Positions 7,682-16,784 of a stretch of 64,000 nt of DNA are shown piece after piece. The first letter of the stretch is position 1. Every line of letters begins with the position of its first letter. The position numbers and the translations under genes are program-made. A model generated the notes under the pieces. The model saw nothing but the letters and a program-made list of their open reading frames with translations, did not search any database and was not told the origin of the DNA. Source of the DNA: Natrialba sp. SSL1 (GTDB taxonomy: Archaea; Halobacteriota; Halobacteria; Halobacteriales; Natrialbaceae); assembly GCF_001861355.1 (NCBI RefSeq), contig NZ_MASN01000029.1, forward strand, positions 124,001 through 188,000, written 5' to 3'.

Positions 7682-8752
7682 CTACGCCGGTGCACCGCCC
7701 TCGGCTTCGAGCAGTTCGTGATACCGGTTGCGGATCGTCACTTCGGAGATGCTCGCGACCTCGCTGACGTCGTTCTGGGTCACCTTCTCGTTCGTGAGCA
7801 GCGCGCCGGCGTACACCGCTGCGGCCGCGAGTCCGACCGGGGACTTGCCGCTGTGGATGCCCGACTCTTTGGCCGTCTCGAGGAGCTGTCGAGCGCGACG
7901 CTCGGTCTCGTCGGAGAGGTCGAGATCGCTGGCAAAGCGCGGGACGTAGCTCACCGGGTCCGCGGGCTGAACTTCGAGGCCGAGTTCCCGAATCACGTAC
8001 CGGTAGGTGCGCGCGATTTCGTCCTTCTCGACGCGGCTGACGCCCGCGATTTCGTCGAGGCTGCGCGGTGTGCCGGCCTGCCGGGCCGACGCGTACAGCG
8101 AGGCGGTCGAAACGCCCTCGATGGAGCGGCCCGGAAGCAGGTCCTCCTCGAGTGCCCGCCGATAGATGACGCTCGCGGTCTCGCGGACGTTGTCAGGGAG
8201 GCCGAGCGCGCTCGCCATGCGGTCGATTTCGCCGAGCGCCTGCTTCAGGTTGCGCTCCTTCGAGTCGCGGGTGCGAAAGCGCTCGTTCCAGGTGCGAAGC
8301 CGCTGCATCTTCTGGCGCTGGCGGCTCGAGAGCGACCGGCCGTAGGCGTCTTTGTCCTGCCAGCCGATGTTCGTCGAGAGCCCCTGGTCGTGCATCATGT
8401 TCGTCGTCGGGGCACCGACGCGGCTTTTTTCGTCCTTTTCGGCGGCGTCGAACGCGCGCCACTCGGGGCCGCGGTCGATCTCGCCTTCCTGGACGACGAG
8501 GCCGCAGTCAGCACAGACGGTTTCGGCGTGTTCCGCGTCGGACATGAGACGGCCGTCACACTCTGGGCACTGTTCTTGTTCTCGGTCTTGCTCCTGTTCC
8601 TGGTCTTGTGCTCGCTCCCGTTCCGCACCGCGTTCGCGCTGTCGCTGTCGTTCGTCTGTCTGCTCGTCCTGCTCGTCCGTCCGCTCGCTGGACTCCGCCC
8701 GCTCAGTCGTGCGTCGCTCGTCACTGTGCGTTCGAATACTGGAGTCAGTCAT
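7682..8752 (-). CDS. tfb: Transcription initiation factor IIB (TFB)
   Basis: A 356-residue archaeal TFB that bridges TBP/TATA DNA and RNA polymerase. The zinc ribbon has Cys62, Cys65, Cys80 and Cys83 (CPEC, CADC); the B-reader/linker spans about 90-130; two cyclin folds follow, with HTH-like C-terminal helices. Residues 10-60 are an unusual low-complexity Glu/Arg/Gln/Asp region absent from standard TFBs. The start at 8752 is chosen over an in-frame start at 8800 because the TATA box (8801-8807, minus strand) lies directly on that upstream codon. Haloarchaea carry several TFB paralogues, so the number cannot be assigned. Confidence 0.95.
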   Translation of the reverse strand: MTDSSIRTHSDERRTTERAESSERTDEQDEQTDERQRQRERGAERERAQDQEQEQDREQEQCPECDGRLMSDAEHAETVCADCGLVVQEGEIDRGPEWRAFDAAEKDEKSRVGAPTTNMMHDQGLSTNIGWQDKDAYGRSLSSRQRQKMQRLRTWNERFRTRDSKERNLKQALGEIDRMASALGLPDNVRETASVIYRRALEEDLLPGRSIEGVSTASLYASARQAGTPRSLDEIAGVSRVEKDEIARTYRYVIRELGLEVQPADPVSYVPRFASDLDLSDETERRARQLLETAKESGIHSGKSPVGLAAAAVYAGALLTNEKVTQNDVSEVASISEVTIRNRYHELLEAEGGAPA

Positions 8753-9063
8753 TGGTAGTGAAGCCAATCGAATCGTCGCTGAAAACGCCCTGTCAGTCAC
8801 AGTATAACGCCCTGCCGCGACTTAAACACTGTGATCGTACGGATATTTGAACGCGTGCCTGCGAGCGTAATCACTGCTTCAGCCCGCCGTTTCAGACGGA
8901 TCGCTGGCGTGTTTTGCCAGCCATCTCCCCGTCCGGCGATCAGCGCTACCGAACGACACCCGACCGTCTCAGTTGGGCCGCCCGATACTCAACACCGCCA
9001 GCACGCACCCGCAGCTGTCGCCGTATCGAAACGCTTACTCCCGACAGGGCGATTCGAACACGT
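8753..9063. other. Divergent promoter region of tfb and gatC
   Basis: A 311-bp gene-free spacer. It contains the tfb TATA box at its left end and a GCTTACTC element about 25-30 nt before the gatC start at its right end. No other feature seen. Confidence 0.5.
8801..8807 (-). promoter_or_regulatory. TATA box of tfb
   Basis: Minus strand reads TTATACT, about 50 nt before the chosen ATG, giving a short leader of roughly 24 nt. It excludes the in-frame start at 8800. Confidence 0.6.
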
Positions 9064-9342
9064 ATGAGCGACGACGCCGTCAACCCCGAGGCAGTCCGCC
9101 ACGTTGCGGAGCTGGCCCGCGTCGACCTCGACGACGAGGAGGTCGAGGCGTTCACCGGCCAGTTCGCGGACATACTCGAGTACTTCGAAACCTTAGACGA
9201 GGTCCCGGAGGTCGAGCGCGAGGCTGCCCTGACGAACGTGATGCGCCCGGACGAGGAGCGCGACTCGCTGGACCGCGAGAAGGCGCTTCGGAACGCGCCG
9301 GAAACAGAGGACGGCTACTTCAAGGGGCCAAACGTCTCCTGA
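9064..9342 (+). CDS. gatC: Asp-tRNA(Asn)/Glu-tRNA(Gln) amidotransferase subunit C
   Basis: A 92-residue GatC. It starts with the typical VRHVAELARVDL helix, then an FAD...ILEYFETLDEV segment, and ends with the GYFKGPNV C-terminus. GatC stabilises GatA in the GatCAB complex that amidates misacylated Glu-tRNA(Gln) and/or Asp-tRNA(Asn). ATG at 9064 is where the family begins, and a TATA-like element is 25-30 nt upstream. gatA follows after 11 bp; gatB is not in the window. Confidence 0.95.
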   Translation: MSDDAVNPEAVRHVAELARVDLDDEEVEAFTGQFADILEYFETLDEVPEVEREAALTNVMRPDEERDSLDREKALRNAPETEDGYFKGPNVS

Positions 9343-9353
9343 GCTGACTGTAC

Positions 9354-10649
9354 ATGGCTGATAATATCTTCATTTCGGACGAGCGAATCGAGGGCGACGG
9401 AAGCGCAGACGGCCCGCTCACGGGCCGCACCGTCGCCGTCAAGGACAACATCTCGACGAAGGGCGTCGCAACGACCTGCGGGTCGGCGATGCTCGAAGAG
9501 TACGTGCCGCCGTACGACGCGACGGTCATCTCGCGGCTCAAGGAAGCCGGTGCGACCATCGTCGGCAAGGCCAACATGGACGAGTTCGGCATGGGGTCGA
9601 CCACCGAAACCTCGGCGTTCGGCCCGACGGATAACCCCGCTGCACCGGGTCACGTCCCGGGTGGCTCTTCGGGTGGCTCCGCCGCTGCCGTCGCCGCCGG
9701 CGAGGCCGACCTCGCGCTCGGCTCGGACACGGGTGGCTCGATCCGTTGTCCGGCCGCCTTCTGTGGCGTCGTCGGGATCAAGCCGACGTACGGTCTCGTC
9801 TCGCGCTACGGACTGGTCGCCTACGGCAACAGTCTCGAACAGATCGGTCCGTTCGGCGAGACCGTCGAGGACGCGGCCGCGCTGCTCGACGTCATCGCGG
9901 GACCGGATGAACGGGACGCAACGACGCGTGACGCTGCTCCCGAGGGTGAGAGCTACGCCGACGCCGCAACCGGCGACGTCGACGGCCTCACCATCGGTGT
10001 CCCCACCGAACTCCTCGAGGGTGCCGACGAGGATGTCGTCGACACCTTCTGGGACGCCATCGCAGACCTCGAAGACCAGGGCGCAGAGTACCACGAGGTC
10101 TCCCTGCCGTCCGTCGAACACGCTGTCGAGGCCTACTACGTGATCGCGATGTCCGAAGCCTCCTCGAACCTCGCCCGGTTCGACGGCGTCCGCTACGGGC
10201 CCGAGACCGAGGGCGAAGGCGATGCCGGGAGCAACTGGAACGAGACGTTCTCCCAGGTCCGCAAGGACGGCTTCGGCGACGAGGTCAAGCGCCGCATCCT
10301 CCTCGGCACTTACGCGCTCTCTGCGGGCTACCACGACAAGTACTACAAGAAGGCTCAGGACGCTCGCGCCTGGGTCAAGCAGGACTTCGACGAGGCGCTC
10401 TCGGAGGCCGACGTGCTCGCCTCGCCGACGATGCCGGTCACCCCGTTCGAGCAGGGCGAGAGTCTCGACGACCCGCTCCAGATGTACCTCGCCGACGCCA
10501 ACACCGTCCCCGTGAACCTCGCAGATCTGCCCGCAATCTCGGTCCCGGCCGGCGAGAGCGACACCGACGGCCTCCCCGTCGGCCTCCAGCTGGTCGGCCC
10601 TGCCTTCGGTGAAGAGCGGTTGATTCGTGCGGCAAGTGCACTCGAGTGA
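9354..10649 (+). CDS. gatA: Asp-tRNA(Asn)/Glu-tRNA(Gln) amidotransferase subunit A
   Basis: A 431-residue amidase-signature protein that hydrolyses glutamine and channels ammonia to GatB. Catalytic Lys30 is in VAVKDN; the Gly/Ser-rich GGSSGGS and SDTGGSIRCPA motifs carry the cis-Ser and nucleophile Ser. It is somewhat shorter than many bacterial GatA proteins (about 480), as usual for haloarchaea. It is cotranscribed with gatC. Confidence 0.95.
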   Translation: MADNIFISDERIEGDGSADGPLTGRTVAVKDNISTKGVATTCGSAMLEEYVPPYDATVISRLKEAGATIVGKANMDEFGMGSTTETSAFGPTDNPAAPGHVPGGSSGGSAAAVAAGEADLALGSDTGGSIRCPAAFCGVVGIKPTYGLVSRYGLVAYGNSLEQIGPFGETVEDAAALLDVIAGPDERDATTRDAAPEGESYADAATGDVDGLTIGVPTELLEGADEDVVDTFWDAIADLEDQGAEYHEVSLPSVEHAVEAYYVIAMSEASSNLARFDGVRYGPETEGEGDAGSNWNETFSQVRKDGFGDEVKRRILLGTYALSAGYHDKYYKKAQDARAWVKQDFDEALSEADVLASPTMPVTPFEQGESLDDPLQMYLADANTVPVNLADLPAISVPAGESDTDGLPVGLQLVGPAFGEERLIRAASALE

Positions 10650-10835
10650 CATCCTCCCCGCCCTGAACAGTAGACGTCGAACCTAATTTGCGCCGACTCG
10701 TGGAGTATTTGAGAGCGTCGATTGCTGGGGCGATGTCGCTGGGACTGGTCACAGATCTCGTCTCTCCCTCGAAACCGGTCGTTGAACCGATCATTGGACT
10801 GTATACTTAAGCTCACAGCTGCTGACGGACGTGCT

Positions 10836-11186
10836 ATGATCGGGGTTGGATCGACGCAGATCGTCGTCGCGTGTTTTGCGGGGACGATGATCGTCGTAAG
10901 TGCGATCGGGCTGCTAGAGCAGGCATTCTCACTGGAGACGGTTGCCGAACGCTACGGTCCGGCGATCGTCGTCGCGGGCTGGGTGCTGCTCGGAACGCTC
11001 GGAGTGGCGATGGCCGGGCAGTTGCTGGCCGGCGAGGTCGTCTCCGTCAGCGTGGCGTTTACCGGCTTCGCGGCGACGCTCGCCTGGGTGTTCGTCGAAC
11101 AGAGCGTGACGCAGTCGCCCGAGAATCCGACGACGCCGCTCGGGCGCTGGCTACTGAGACGGCTCTCTCCGAGTTCAAACGAGTGA
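10836..11186 (+). CDS. Small membrane protein of unknown function
   Basis: A 116-residue protein with three or four hydrophobic helices and a short polar C-terminus. ATG at 10836 is preferred because GTATACTTAA at 10801-10810 is a good TATA box about 27 nt before it, and upstream in-frame residues are not hydrophobic or conserved-looking. No family recognised. Confidence 0.65.
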   Translation: MIGVGSTQIVVACFAGTMIVVSAIGLLEQAFSLETVAERYGPAIVVAGWVLLGTLGVAMAGQLLAGEVVSVSVAFTGFAATLAWVFVEQSVTQSPENPTTPLGRWLLRRLSPSSNE

Positions 11187-11243
11187 GAAACCGGGCGGCT
11201 GCTTGCTGTTTTCGTCCGCAGTTCAGTTGGTGCTGCCCGCTCG

Positions 11244-11603
11244 TTACTCCTCGTAGGCGAGGTTCATAATCCACTGCGAGAAGGCGTCGCTGTTCGGGTC
11301 GACCTCCTCCTCACCGATGAACGGCGAGAGCATGTCACCGGCCATCAACAGTGTAAAGTCCAGATCGCGTGCGGTCGGCGTGATGTAGTAGGTGTTGTGT
11401 CCGTTGTACACCGTATCCTCGCGGTTGACGAGGTCGTACTCGACGAGCGACTCGACGATTCGACTGCCCTTGCGTGAGGAGACGTCGAGTTCCTTCCAGA
11501 AGTCGCTCTGGTGGATACCGCCGGTCTCTCGAACGAGTTCGAGACCGGCCCGTTCGTCCTCCGTGAGCTCCGATTCGGCCGCAGAGACGCTCACGGCGAC
11601 CAC
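11244..11603 (-). CDS. Winged helix-turn-helix regulator
   Basis: A 119-residue protein. Residues 12-70 have the helix pattern of a MarR/Lrp-like winged helix (LVRETGGIHQSDFWKEL, then SSRKGSRIVESL and a wing with TYYITPTA). The C-terminal 40 residues are acidic with a hydrophobic helix and could mediate dimerisation. The start is a GTG at 11603 (a second in-frame GTG follows). A minus-strand CATTTAAG box sits about 70 nt upstream, so a leader is likely. Ligand and targets unknown. Confidence 0.75.
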   Translation of the reverse strand: MVAVSVSAAESELTEDERAGLELVRETGGIHQSDFWKELDVSSRKGSRIVESLVEYDLVNREDTVYNGHNTYYITPTARDLDFTLLMAGDMLSPFIGEEEVDPNSDAFSQWIMNLAYEE

Positions 11604-11697
11604 CCCTTCGTGCTCGTACTCGTCGCGACAGCCAGGTGTGCGTCCATGTGCGTATGAGAGGCAGGGAGCCGCTTAAATGTGCCTTTCGACGCCAGTG

Positions 11698-12636
11698 TCA
11701 TTCGTTTCGACGAGTCCATTCTTCGAACGTGAACTCGGCCCCCGTCACGGATTCGGTTGGCCCGTTCGAGTCTGACCCGGACCCGAACACAAACTCGGAT
11801 GCAGGCCCGGAGTCAGAGTCTGAGTCTGATTCAGGCACGGACCCGGGCACAGACTCGGACTTGGACTCGGACTGCGGTGCAAGCGTAACCGGTTGATACG
11901 CCGTCTCGCAGGGCGGACCGGGCGCGAACCAGTAGGTCGCACCGACGAGTCCGTTCGCCTCGTCCGAATCCGGGGCGAGCGCGAGCAGTGAGGACGACCG
12001 CGTGCCGTAGCCGTCGCCGTGGATACAGACGCCGAACTCGTGGTCGCCGAGGACAGTGCCGGCACGTGCGAGCCAATCGGGAGCGGATTCGTCCGCCTCG
12101 GCTGCGAGTTCGGTGCGAACCGCTCGTGCGTTCTCGGCCTGTGCGCTCGCAACCTCGGTCCGGAACGACGGCAGATCCACATCGTCGTCGACCGCGACGT
12201 TGACCACGACGTGGACGCCAGGATCGAACTCCGTCACCGAAAGCTCGCCGTCCCACTGGTAGCAGGCTGCGTCGTCTGCGTCCGCGACCACGAGCGAGAA
12301 GCCGTCGTACTCGGCAGCAGCCGTCGCGTCCTCGACGACCGCGGCAGCCTCGGTGACCGAGGGGGACTCGAGTACGTCCGCGACGAGCAGTCCCCGCGAA
12401 CGGTCACCGGCGAGGTCGGCGTCGGTCCACTTGTTCGTGATGCCGACGAAAAGGCCGTGTTCGTTGAAGCCGATCCAGGTGCCGCCGGCCGCCGCATCTC
12501 GCGGGGCGACGACGAGCGGATCCTCACTGTAGATGGCGGGTGGCTGCGAATCGCGGTAGACGGCTTCGTCCCTATTCGCTGCGACAGCGACGGGCACGTC
12601 CTCGAAGACCTGCCAGGCGAGCATCAGTGTGCACAC
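11698..12636 (-). CDS. NRDE-family protein (Ntn-hydrolase-like)
   Basis: A 312-residue protein starting MCTL, with the ANRDE motif at residues 19-23 and the GGTWIGFNEHGLF block of the NRDE (DUF833/T10) family; Cys2 would be the N-terminal nucleophile after Met removal. Biochemical role is unknown. The C-terminal 70 residues contain an Asp/Ser/Glu-rich insert made from TCnGAn hexamers (DNA about 11770-11875), which looks like repeat expansion. The gene is alone, with an AT-rich TTAAAC element just upstream. Confidence 0.8.
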   Translation of the reverse strand: MCTLMLAWQVFEDVPVAVAANRDEAVYRDSQPPAIYSEDPLVVAPRDAAAGGTWIGFNEHGLFVGITNKWTDADLAGDRSRGLLVADVLESPSVTEAAAVVEDATAAAEYDGFSLVVADADDAACYQWDGELSVTEFDPGVHVVVNVAVDDDVDLPSFRTEVASAQAENARAVRTELAAEADESAPDWLARAGTVLGDHEFGVCIHGDGYGTRSSSLLALAPDSDEANGLVGATYWFAPGPPCETAYQPVTLAPQSESKSESVPGSVPESDSDSDSGPASEFVFGSGSDSNGPTESVTGAEFTFEEWTRRNE

Positions 12637-12729
12637 GGCTCATGATAGGAGTTTAATCGTCTTAAGTGGCAGTCCACCGCTGGCGCGCAGCGGTCACGGA
12701 CGGACAACAAATACAGCCGCGCACTCCCG

Positions 12730-12885
12730 CTACTCGACTGACTTCGCCCGATTCTGAAAGTCGCCGCCGCACTCCGCACACGCTCCCGGATTCGTCTCAG
12801 CTTCGACGATTCGACCGCACTGGAGACACTCGTATTCCGATGTCAATTCCGAGGTATCGTCTTCGACATCTTGCCCGTGTGGCAT
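12730..12885 (-). CDS. 51-residue rubredoxin/rubrerythrin-like zinc-ribbon protein
   Basis: A tiny acidic protein with two CxxC knuckles (CLQC and CAEC) 15-16 residues apart, as in the rubrerythrin-like small proteins common in haloarchaea. The start at 12885 is supported by a minus-strand TATTTATG box at about 12910-12917, 25-32 nt upstream, giving a leaderless mRNA. A longer in-frame start at 12960 lies upstream of that box and is rejected. It may bind zinc or iron. Confidence 0.7.
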   Translation of the reverse strand: MPHGQDVEDDTSELTSEYECLQCGRIVEAETNPGACAECGGDFQNRAKSVE

Positions 12886-12984
12886 ACAGTAGCATTTGAA
12901 TTCAGTGCATAAATATCGTCTGTGAGATGTTCCAACTGACATGTTTCGGCGACGGTCCACGCTACCGCTGCGCGTCCATCAAAA

Positions 12985-14655
12985 TCACTGGGATCGCGTC
13001 ATGTCGATGCCGACCTCGAGCAACCGCTCGCGAGCCACCGCTCGGTCGACCGTTCCCGAGTGCGTCCGCGGGAGTGCATCGACCACGCCGATCGTCTTCG
13101 GACACTTGAATCCCGCCAGATTGTCGTCGCAGTGAGCGCGAACGGACTCGAGTAGGTCCGAATCCGAGTCTGCATCCGTGTCGATGCCCGAATCCGAGTC
13201 CAATTTAGACCCGCTCGCCTCGACGGGCACGACCAGCGCGCTCACGCGCTCGCCCCAGTCTGGGTCCTCGAGGCCGACGACGGCGGCTGCCTCGACGGCC
13301 GGGTGAGCGCACAAGACGTCGATCACCTCACCGGGGTCGACGTTCTCGCCGCCGGTGACGATGCGGTCGCTCCGTCGGTTGAGTATCCACAGTCGGCCTC
13401 CCTCGTCCCGGTAGCCCACGTCGCCGGTCCGAAGGCCGCGGTCGCAGAACGCGTCCGCCGTGCGCGCCTCGTCGAGGTAGCCGGGCGTCACAGTTGGCCC
13501 GGAGACGACGATTTCGCCTGCCTCGCCGGCTGGTACTGGCTCGCCGTCGTCACCCACAATCGACACGTCGGTGACGACGAGCGGCTGGCCGACCGTCCCC
13601 TCGTATCGCGCTGCCTCCGCCGGCGTCGCGGTCGTAATCTGGGAGGACGTCTCCGTCATGCCGTAGGTCGGGTAGGCCGGCACACCAGCGTCACGACAGC
13701 GCGCCAGAAACTCCGTCGACGCGGGCGCGCCACCGAGGAGAACGAACCGGAGCGCGTCGTCGGGTTCCCAGCCGGCGTCGAGCAGGCGCTTGCACATCGT
13801 GGGGACCAGCGAGACGCCCGAAATATCGTACTCGTCCAGCACGCGGGCTGTCTCGCGCTCGTCGAAGGTCCGCTGGATTACCGTCGTCGTCCCGTACAAC
13901 GTCGATCGAATGACCGGCGCGATGCCGCCCATGTGATACATCGGGAGGCAACAGAGCCACCGATCCGAGGGCGCGATGCCCAGTCGGAACGCAGAGGCCG
14001 TCGCGCTCGCGACCAGATTGCCGACCGTCACCTGGACGATCTTCGGCTCGCCGGAGGTCCCCGACGTGAACATGAGCAGTTGGACGTGGTCGGACTCGAG
14101 TGCGACTGGGTCGACGCCCCGTTCAGCGCCCGGTTCGGCGGCGGTTTCTGTGCCGGTTTCGTGGCTGGCGTCCAGACCAACAGTTGACGAGAGTGAGGAG
14201 AGCGACACGACGCGCTCACCCTCACTCGTCGGCTCGTCGACCGAGTAAACCGGAACGGCGCCATTGCCGGTTGCACAATTCACCGCGACCGCTTCGGTAT
14301 CGCGCTCACAGAGCAACACGTCGAGGTCGAGTCGGTCCACCTTCAGGGTCAACTCACTCGTCGTCTCACGAACGTTCAACGGCGCAACCGTCACTCCGAG
14401 CCGCATTGCGGCGAAAAATAGCGTTGCGAAGGCGGGTCGGGTGTCCATCAGAACCCCAATGCGGTCGCCGCGATCGATGGCGGAGTCGGACTCGAGTACC
14501 CCCGCGAGTCGATCCGCCCGCCGGTCGAACTCGGCGTAGGTCCATTTGGTGTCGGTCTCGATGTCGATCAGTGCGGTCTGCTGGGGCGTTGCGGCCGCGC
14601 GATGGGAAAGGAGGTCTCGTGTCGGCCATTCGTGCGTGCCGATCATTCGTGCCAC
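12985..14655 (-). CDS. menE: 2-succinylbenzoate-CoA ligase
   Basis: A 556-residue adenylate-forming enzyme that activates o-succinylbenzoate with CoA in menaquinone synthesis. The AMP-binding P-loop MFTSGTSGEPK is at 195-205; the YPTYGMTETSSQ and LRTGDVGY motifs follow. Assignment to MenE rests on the adjacent menC and menA. Two low-complexity inserts are seen: a Glu/Ala/Gly stretch before the P-loop and an Asp/Ser-rich stretch near residue 505, the latter from GAATCC-type hexamers. Its start overlaps the menC end by 13 bp. Confidence 0.9.
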   Translation of the reverse strand: MARMIGTHEWPTRDLLSHRAAATPQQTALIDIETDTKWTYAEFDRRADRLAGVLESDSAIDRGDRIGVLMDTRPAFATLFFAAMRLGVTVAPLNVRETTSELTLKVDRLDLDVLLCERDTEAVAVNCATGNGAVPVYSVDEPTSEGERVVSLSSLSSTVGLDASHETGTETAAEPGAERGVDPVALESDHVQLLMFTSGTSGEPKIVQVTVGNLVASATASAFRLGIAPSDRWLCCLPMYHMGGIAPVIRSTLYGTTTVIQRTFDERETARVLDEYDISGVSLVPTMCKRLLDAGWEPDDALRFVLLGGAPASTEFLARCRDAGVPAYPTYGMTETSSQITTATPAEAARYEGTVGQPLVVTDVSIVGDDGEPVPAGEAGEIVVSGPTVTPGYLDEARTADAFCDRGLRTGDVGYRDEGGRLWILNRRSDRIVTGGENVDPGEVIDVLCAHPAVEAAAVVGLEDPDWGERVSALVVPVEASGSKLDSDSGIDTDADSDSDLLESVRAHCDDNLAGFKCPKTIGVVDALPRTHSGTVDRAVARERLLEVGIDMTRSQ

Positions 14656-15734
14656 ACCCCCTCGATGCCGAGCCCCTTCGCCTGCGGGACGACGGCAGCA
14701 CCGTTCTCGAGCAGAACGGGGTCGCGTCCCAGATCATCGGCGAGCAGGTCCCCCGTCGCGAGACCGCACGCGGGGAGGTTCGGGATGGCCGCGGCGAGGT
14801 GGACGGCGCCGGTCCGGGCGACAACGCCGTCGATCGTCGTCGTCACGAGCGGTCTGACTCCGAGTTCCGTCACCCAGGCGGCGATCTTGCGCGCGATGTC
14901 GATTCCGCCGAGTGCCATCGGCTTCAGGACGAGCACGTCGGCGGCCTGTGCCTCACAAATCGCGTCGACACCGTGCTCGAGTAGACCCTCGTCGATCGCG
15001 ATGGAGAGCTCGCCCGCCGCGCGCTCGCGAAGATCGGCGTGGCCCTCGAGTGCCCCCGCCGGCAGCGGCTGCTCCACGATGGATACGCCGAACTCGCCGT
15101 CGACGAATGCGTCGATCGCCTGTGCGGCCTCATCGAACGTCCACGCCTCGTTCGCGTCGACGCGCAACTCGACCTCGGGGCCGACGACCTCGCGGGTTCG
15201 CCGAATCCGTTCGATGTCCGCCGAGACGGGACGGCGACCGACTTTGAGTTTACAGCAGTCGAAGCCGCGCTGGACGGCGCTTGCGGTCCGGTGTGCCGTC
15301 TCCCTGGGATCGCCGTCACCGATCGTCGCGTTCACCGGCACGCGGCCGACCATCGGCCCCTGCCCGATGTACCGATACAGCGGCGTCGCCTCGCCCGTCG
15401 CTCGGCAGTCCGTGATCGCCAGCGAAACGCCGTGTCTGGCCGCCGCAGTGCCCGCGGCTTCTTCGAGTGCATCCTCCAGATTCCCGCCATCGCGAAGTGC
15501 CCGACTGGCGCGCTCGAGTGCATCCTTACAGTCAGCAACCGGCTCCGTCCAGCCCGAAAGCGGCGTCGCCTCGCCGTAGCCAACCGTTGCGTCGCCGCCC
15601 GTTCGATCGACGAGTCGGAGCAGAAAGCCCTCGCGCGCATCGATCGAGCCTGACGCCGTCTCGAGTGGCTCTCTGAGTGGGAGCGAAAACCGTCGGTACT
15701 CGAGTTCGAACCGTGGGGCGTCGCCACCGGACAC
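14643..15734 (-). CDS. menC: o-Succinylbenzoate synthase
   Basis: A 363-residue enolase-superfamily protein that dehydrates SHCHC to o-succinylbenzoate. The barrel Lys is in CCKLKVG; metal ligands fit Asp in RVDANEAW, Glu in SIVEQPL and Asp in AIDEG, and a late Lys is in LKPMALGG. It begins immediately after the menA stop codon and overlaps menE, so menA-menC-menE are one operon. Confidence 0.93.
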   Translation of the reverse strand: MSGGDAPRFELEYRRFSLPLREPLETASGSIDAREGFLLRLVDRTGGDATVGYGEATPLSGWTEPVADCKDALERASRALRDGGNLEDALEEAAGTAAARHGVSLAITDCRATGEATPLYRYIGQGPMVGRVPVNATIGDGDPRETAHRTASAVQRGFDCCKLKVGRRPVSADIERIRRTREVVGPEVELRVDANEAWTFDEAAQAIDAFVDGEFGVSIVEQPLPAGALEGHADLRERAAGELSIAIDEGLLEHGVDAICEAQAADVLVLKPMALGGIDIARKIAAWVTELGVRPLVTTTIDGVVARTGAVHLAAAIPNLPACGLATGDLLADDLGRDPVLLENGAAVVPQAKGLGIEGVWHE

Positions 15735-16673
15735 TTAGATCACCAGCCCTGCGGCGAACAGCGCCGCGTACAGTGCGAGCAGTTTGCCGGTCGCCTCGAG
15801 CGCCGGATTGAGCGCCTCGCCGTCGGTTCTGGTCCAGATCGTCTGTGCGGTGATGACGGCATAGGGAATCGTGGCGAGCGGGAGCAGGACGCTCACTGGG
15901 AACCCCTCGCCGAGCCAGAGCCAGACGGGGACGAGGTACGCGAGCGCGAGCATAGCGGTGTACTCGATGCGACTCCCGCGATACCCGATGCGGACCGCGA
16001 GCGTTCGTTTGCCGGTCTCGGCGTCGGTCTCGAGGTCGCGGACGTTGTTGACGATGATGATCGCTGTCGAGAGCGCGGCGACGGGGAGACTAACGAGGAA
16101 CGCGTCCCAGGTAATCGTGCCGGCGGGAATCGTCGTGATGAACGACTCGACCGCCGCGGCGGCCTGCACGTAGTAGGTGCCGACGACGGCGACGATACCG
16201 AAGAAGACGAACACGAAGAGATCACCGAGCCCGTGGTAGCCGAGCGGGTAGGGGCCGCCGGTGTAGGCCCAGCCGCAGAAGACGCTCACGAGGCCGATAA
16301 CGAGAATCGGGAGGCCGCCGATGTAGACGAGATAGGTTCCAGAGAGAATCGCCAGGGCGAACGTCACGGCGGTCGCGAGTTTGACCTGTTCAGGAGGGAT
16401 GATTCCCGCCTGCGTGACGCGGGTGAACCCCTCCCGGTCGTCGGTGTCTGCGCCCTTGATCGCGTCGTAGTAGTCGTTCGCGAAGTTCGTCCCGATCTGG
16501 ATCAACGCAGCGCCGACGAACGCCATCAGCGCCGGCCCGGGTGCGAAAACGCCGTCGTGGACCGCGAGACCCACGGCGACGATGATCGGGGCTGCGGCCG
16601 CGGGCAAGGTCTGGGGGCGGGCGGCCAACAGCCACGCCTTCGTCCGCGACATATCGACCTCAGCCGTACTCAT
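15735..16673 (-). CDS. menA: 1,4-Dihydroxy-2-naphthoate polyprenyltransferase
   Basis: A 312-residue UbiA-family membrane protein with eight or nine helices. The first Asp-rich motif is NFANDYYDAIKG at 63-74 and the second is NNVRDLETD. It attaches the isoprenoid tail to the naphthoate ring in the membrane. It heads the menA-C-E operon; a 111-bp gap separates it from the exported protein upstream. Confidence 0.93.
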   Translation of the reverse strand: MSTAEVDMSRTKAWLLAARPQTLPAAAAPIIVAVGLAVHDGVFAPGPALMAFVGAALIQIGTNFANDYYDAIKGADTDDREGFTRVTQAGIIPPEQVKLATAVTFALAILSGTYLVYIGGLPILVIGLVSVFCGWAYTGGPYPLGYHGLGDLFVFVFFGIVAVVGTYYVQAAAAVESFITTIPAGTITWDAFLVSLPVAALSTAIIIVNNVRDLETDAETGKRTLAVRIGYRGSRIEYTAMLALAYLVPVWLWLGEGFPVSVLLPLATIPYAVITAQTIWTRTDGEALNPALEATGKLLALYAALFAAGLVI

Positions 16674-16784
16674 GCGTCGAGTGTCCGACTCGAAAGAGTG
16701 TCAACGTTGGCATTGCAGCCGACCTCGTGGGAGTGGCGCATACCGTGATTGTCGGCCGCGACACTGCTCAACACGTCAACTCCG

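Noticed and set aside
8753-8800. Upstream start for TFB at 8800
   Set aside because: The codon sits directly at the TATA box, so it would not be transcribed.
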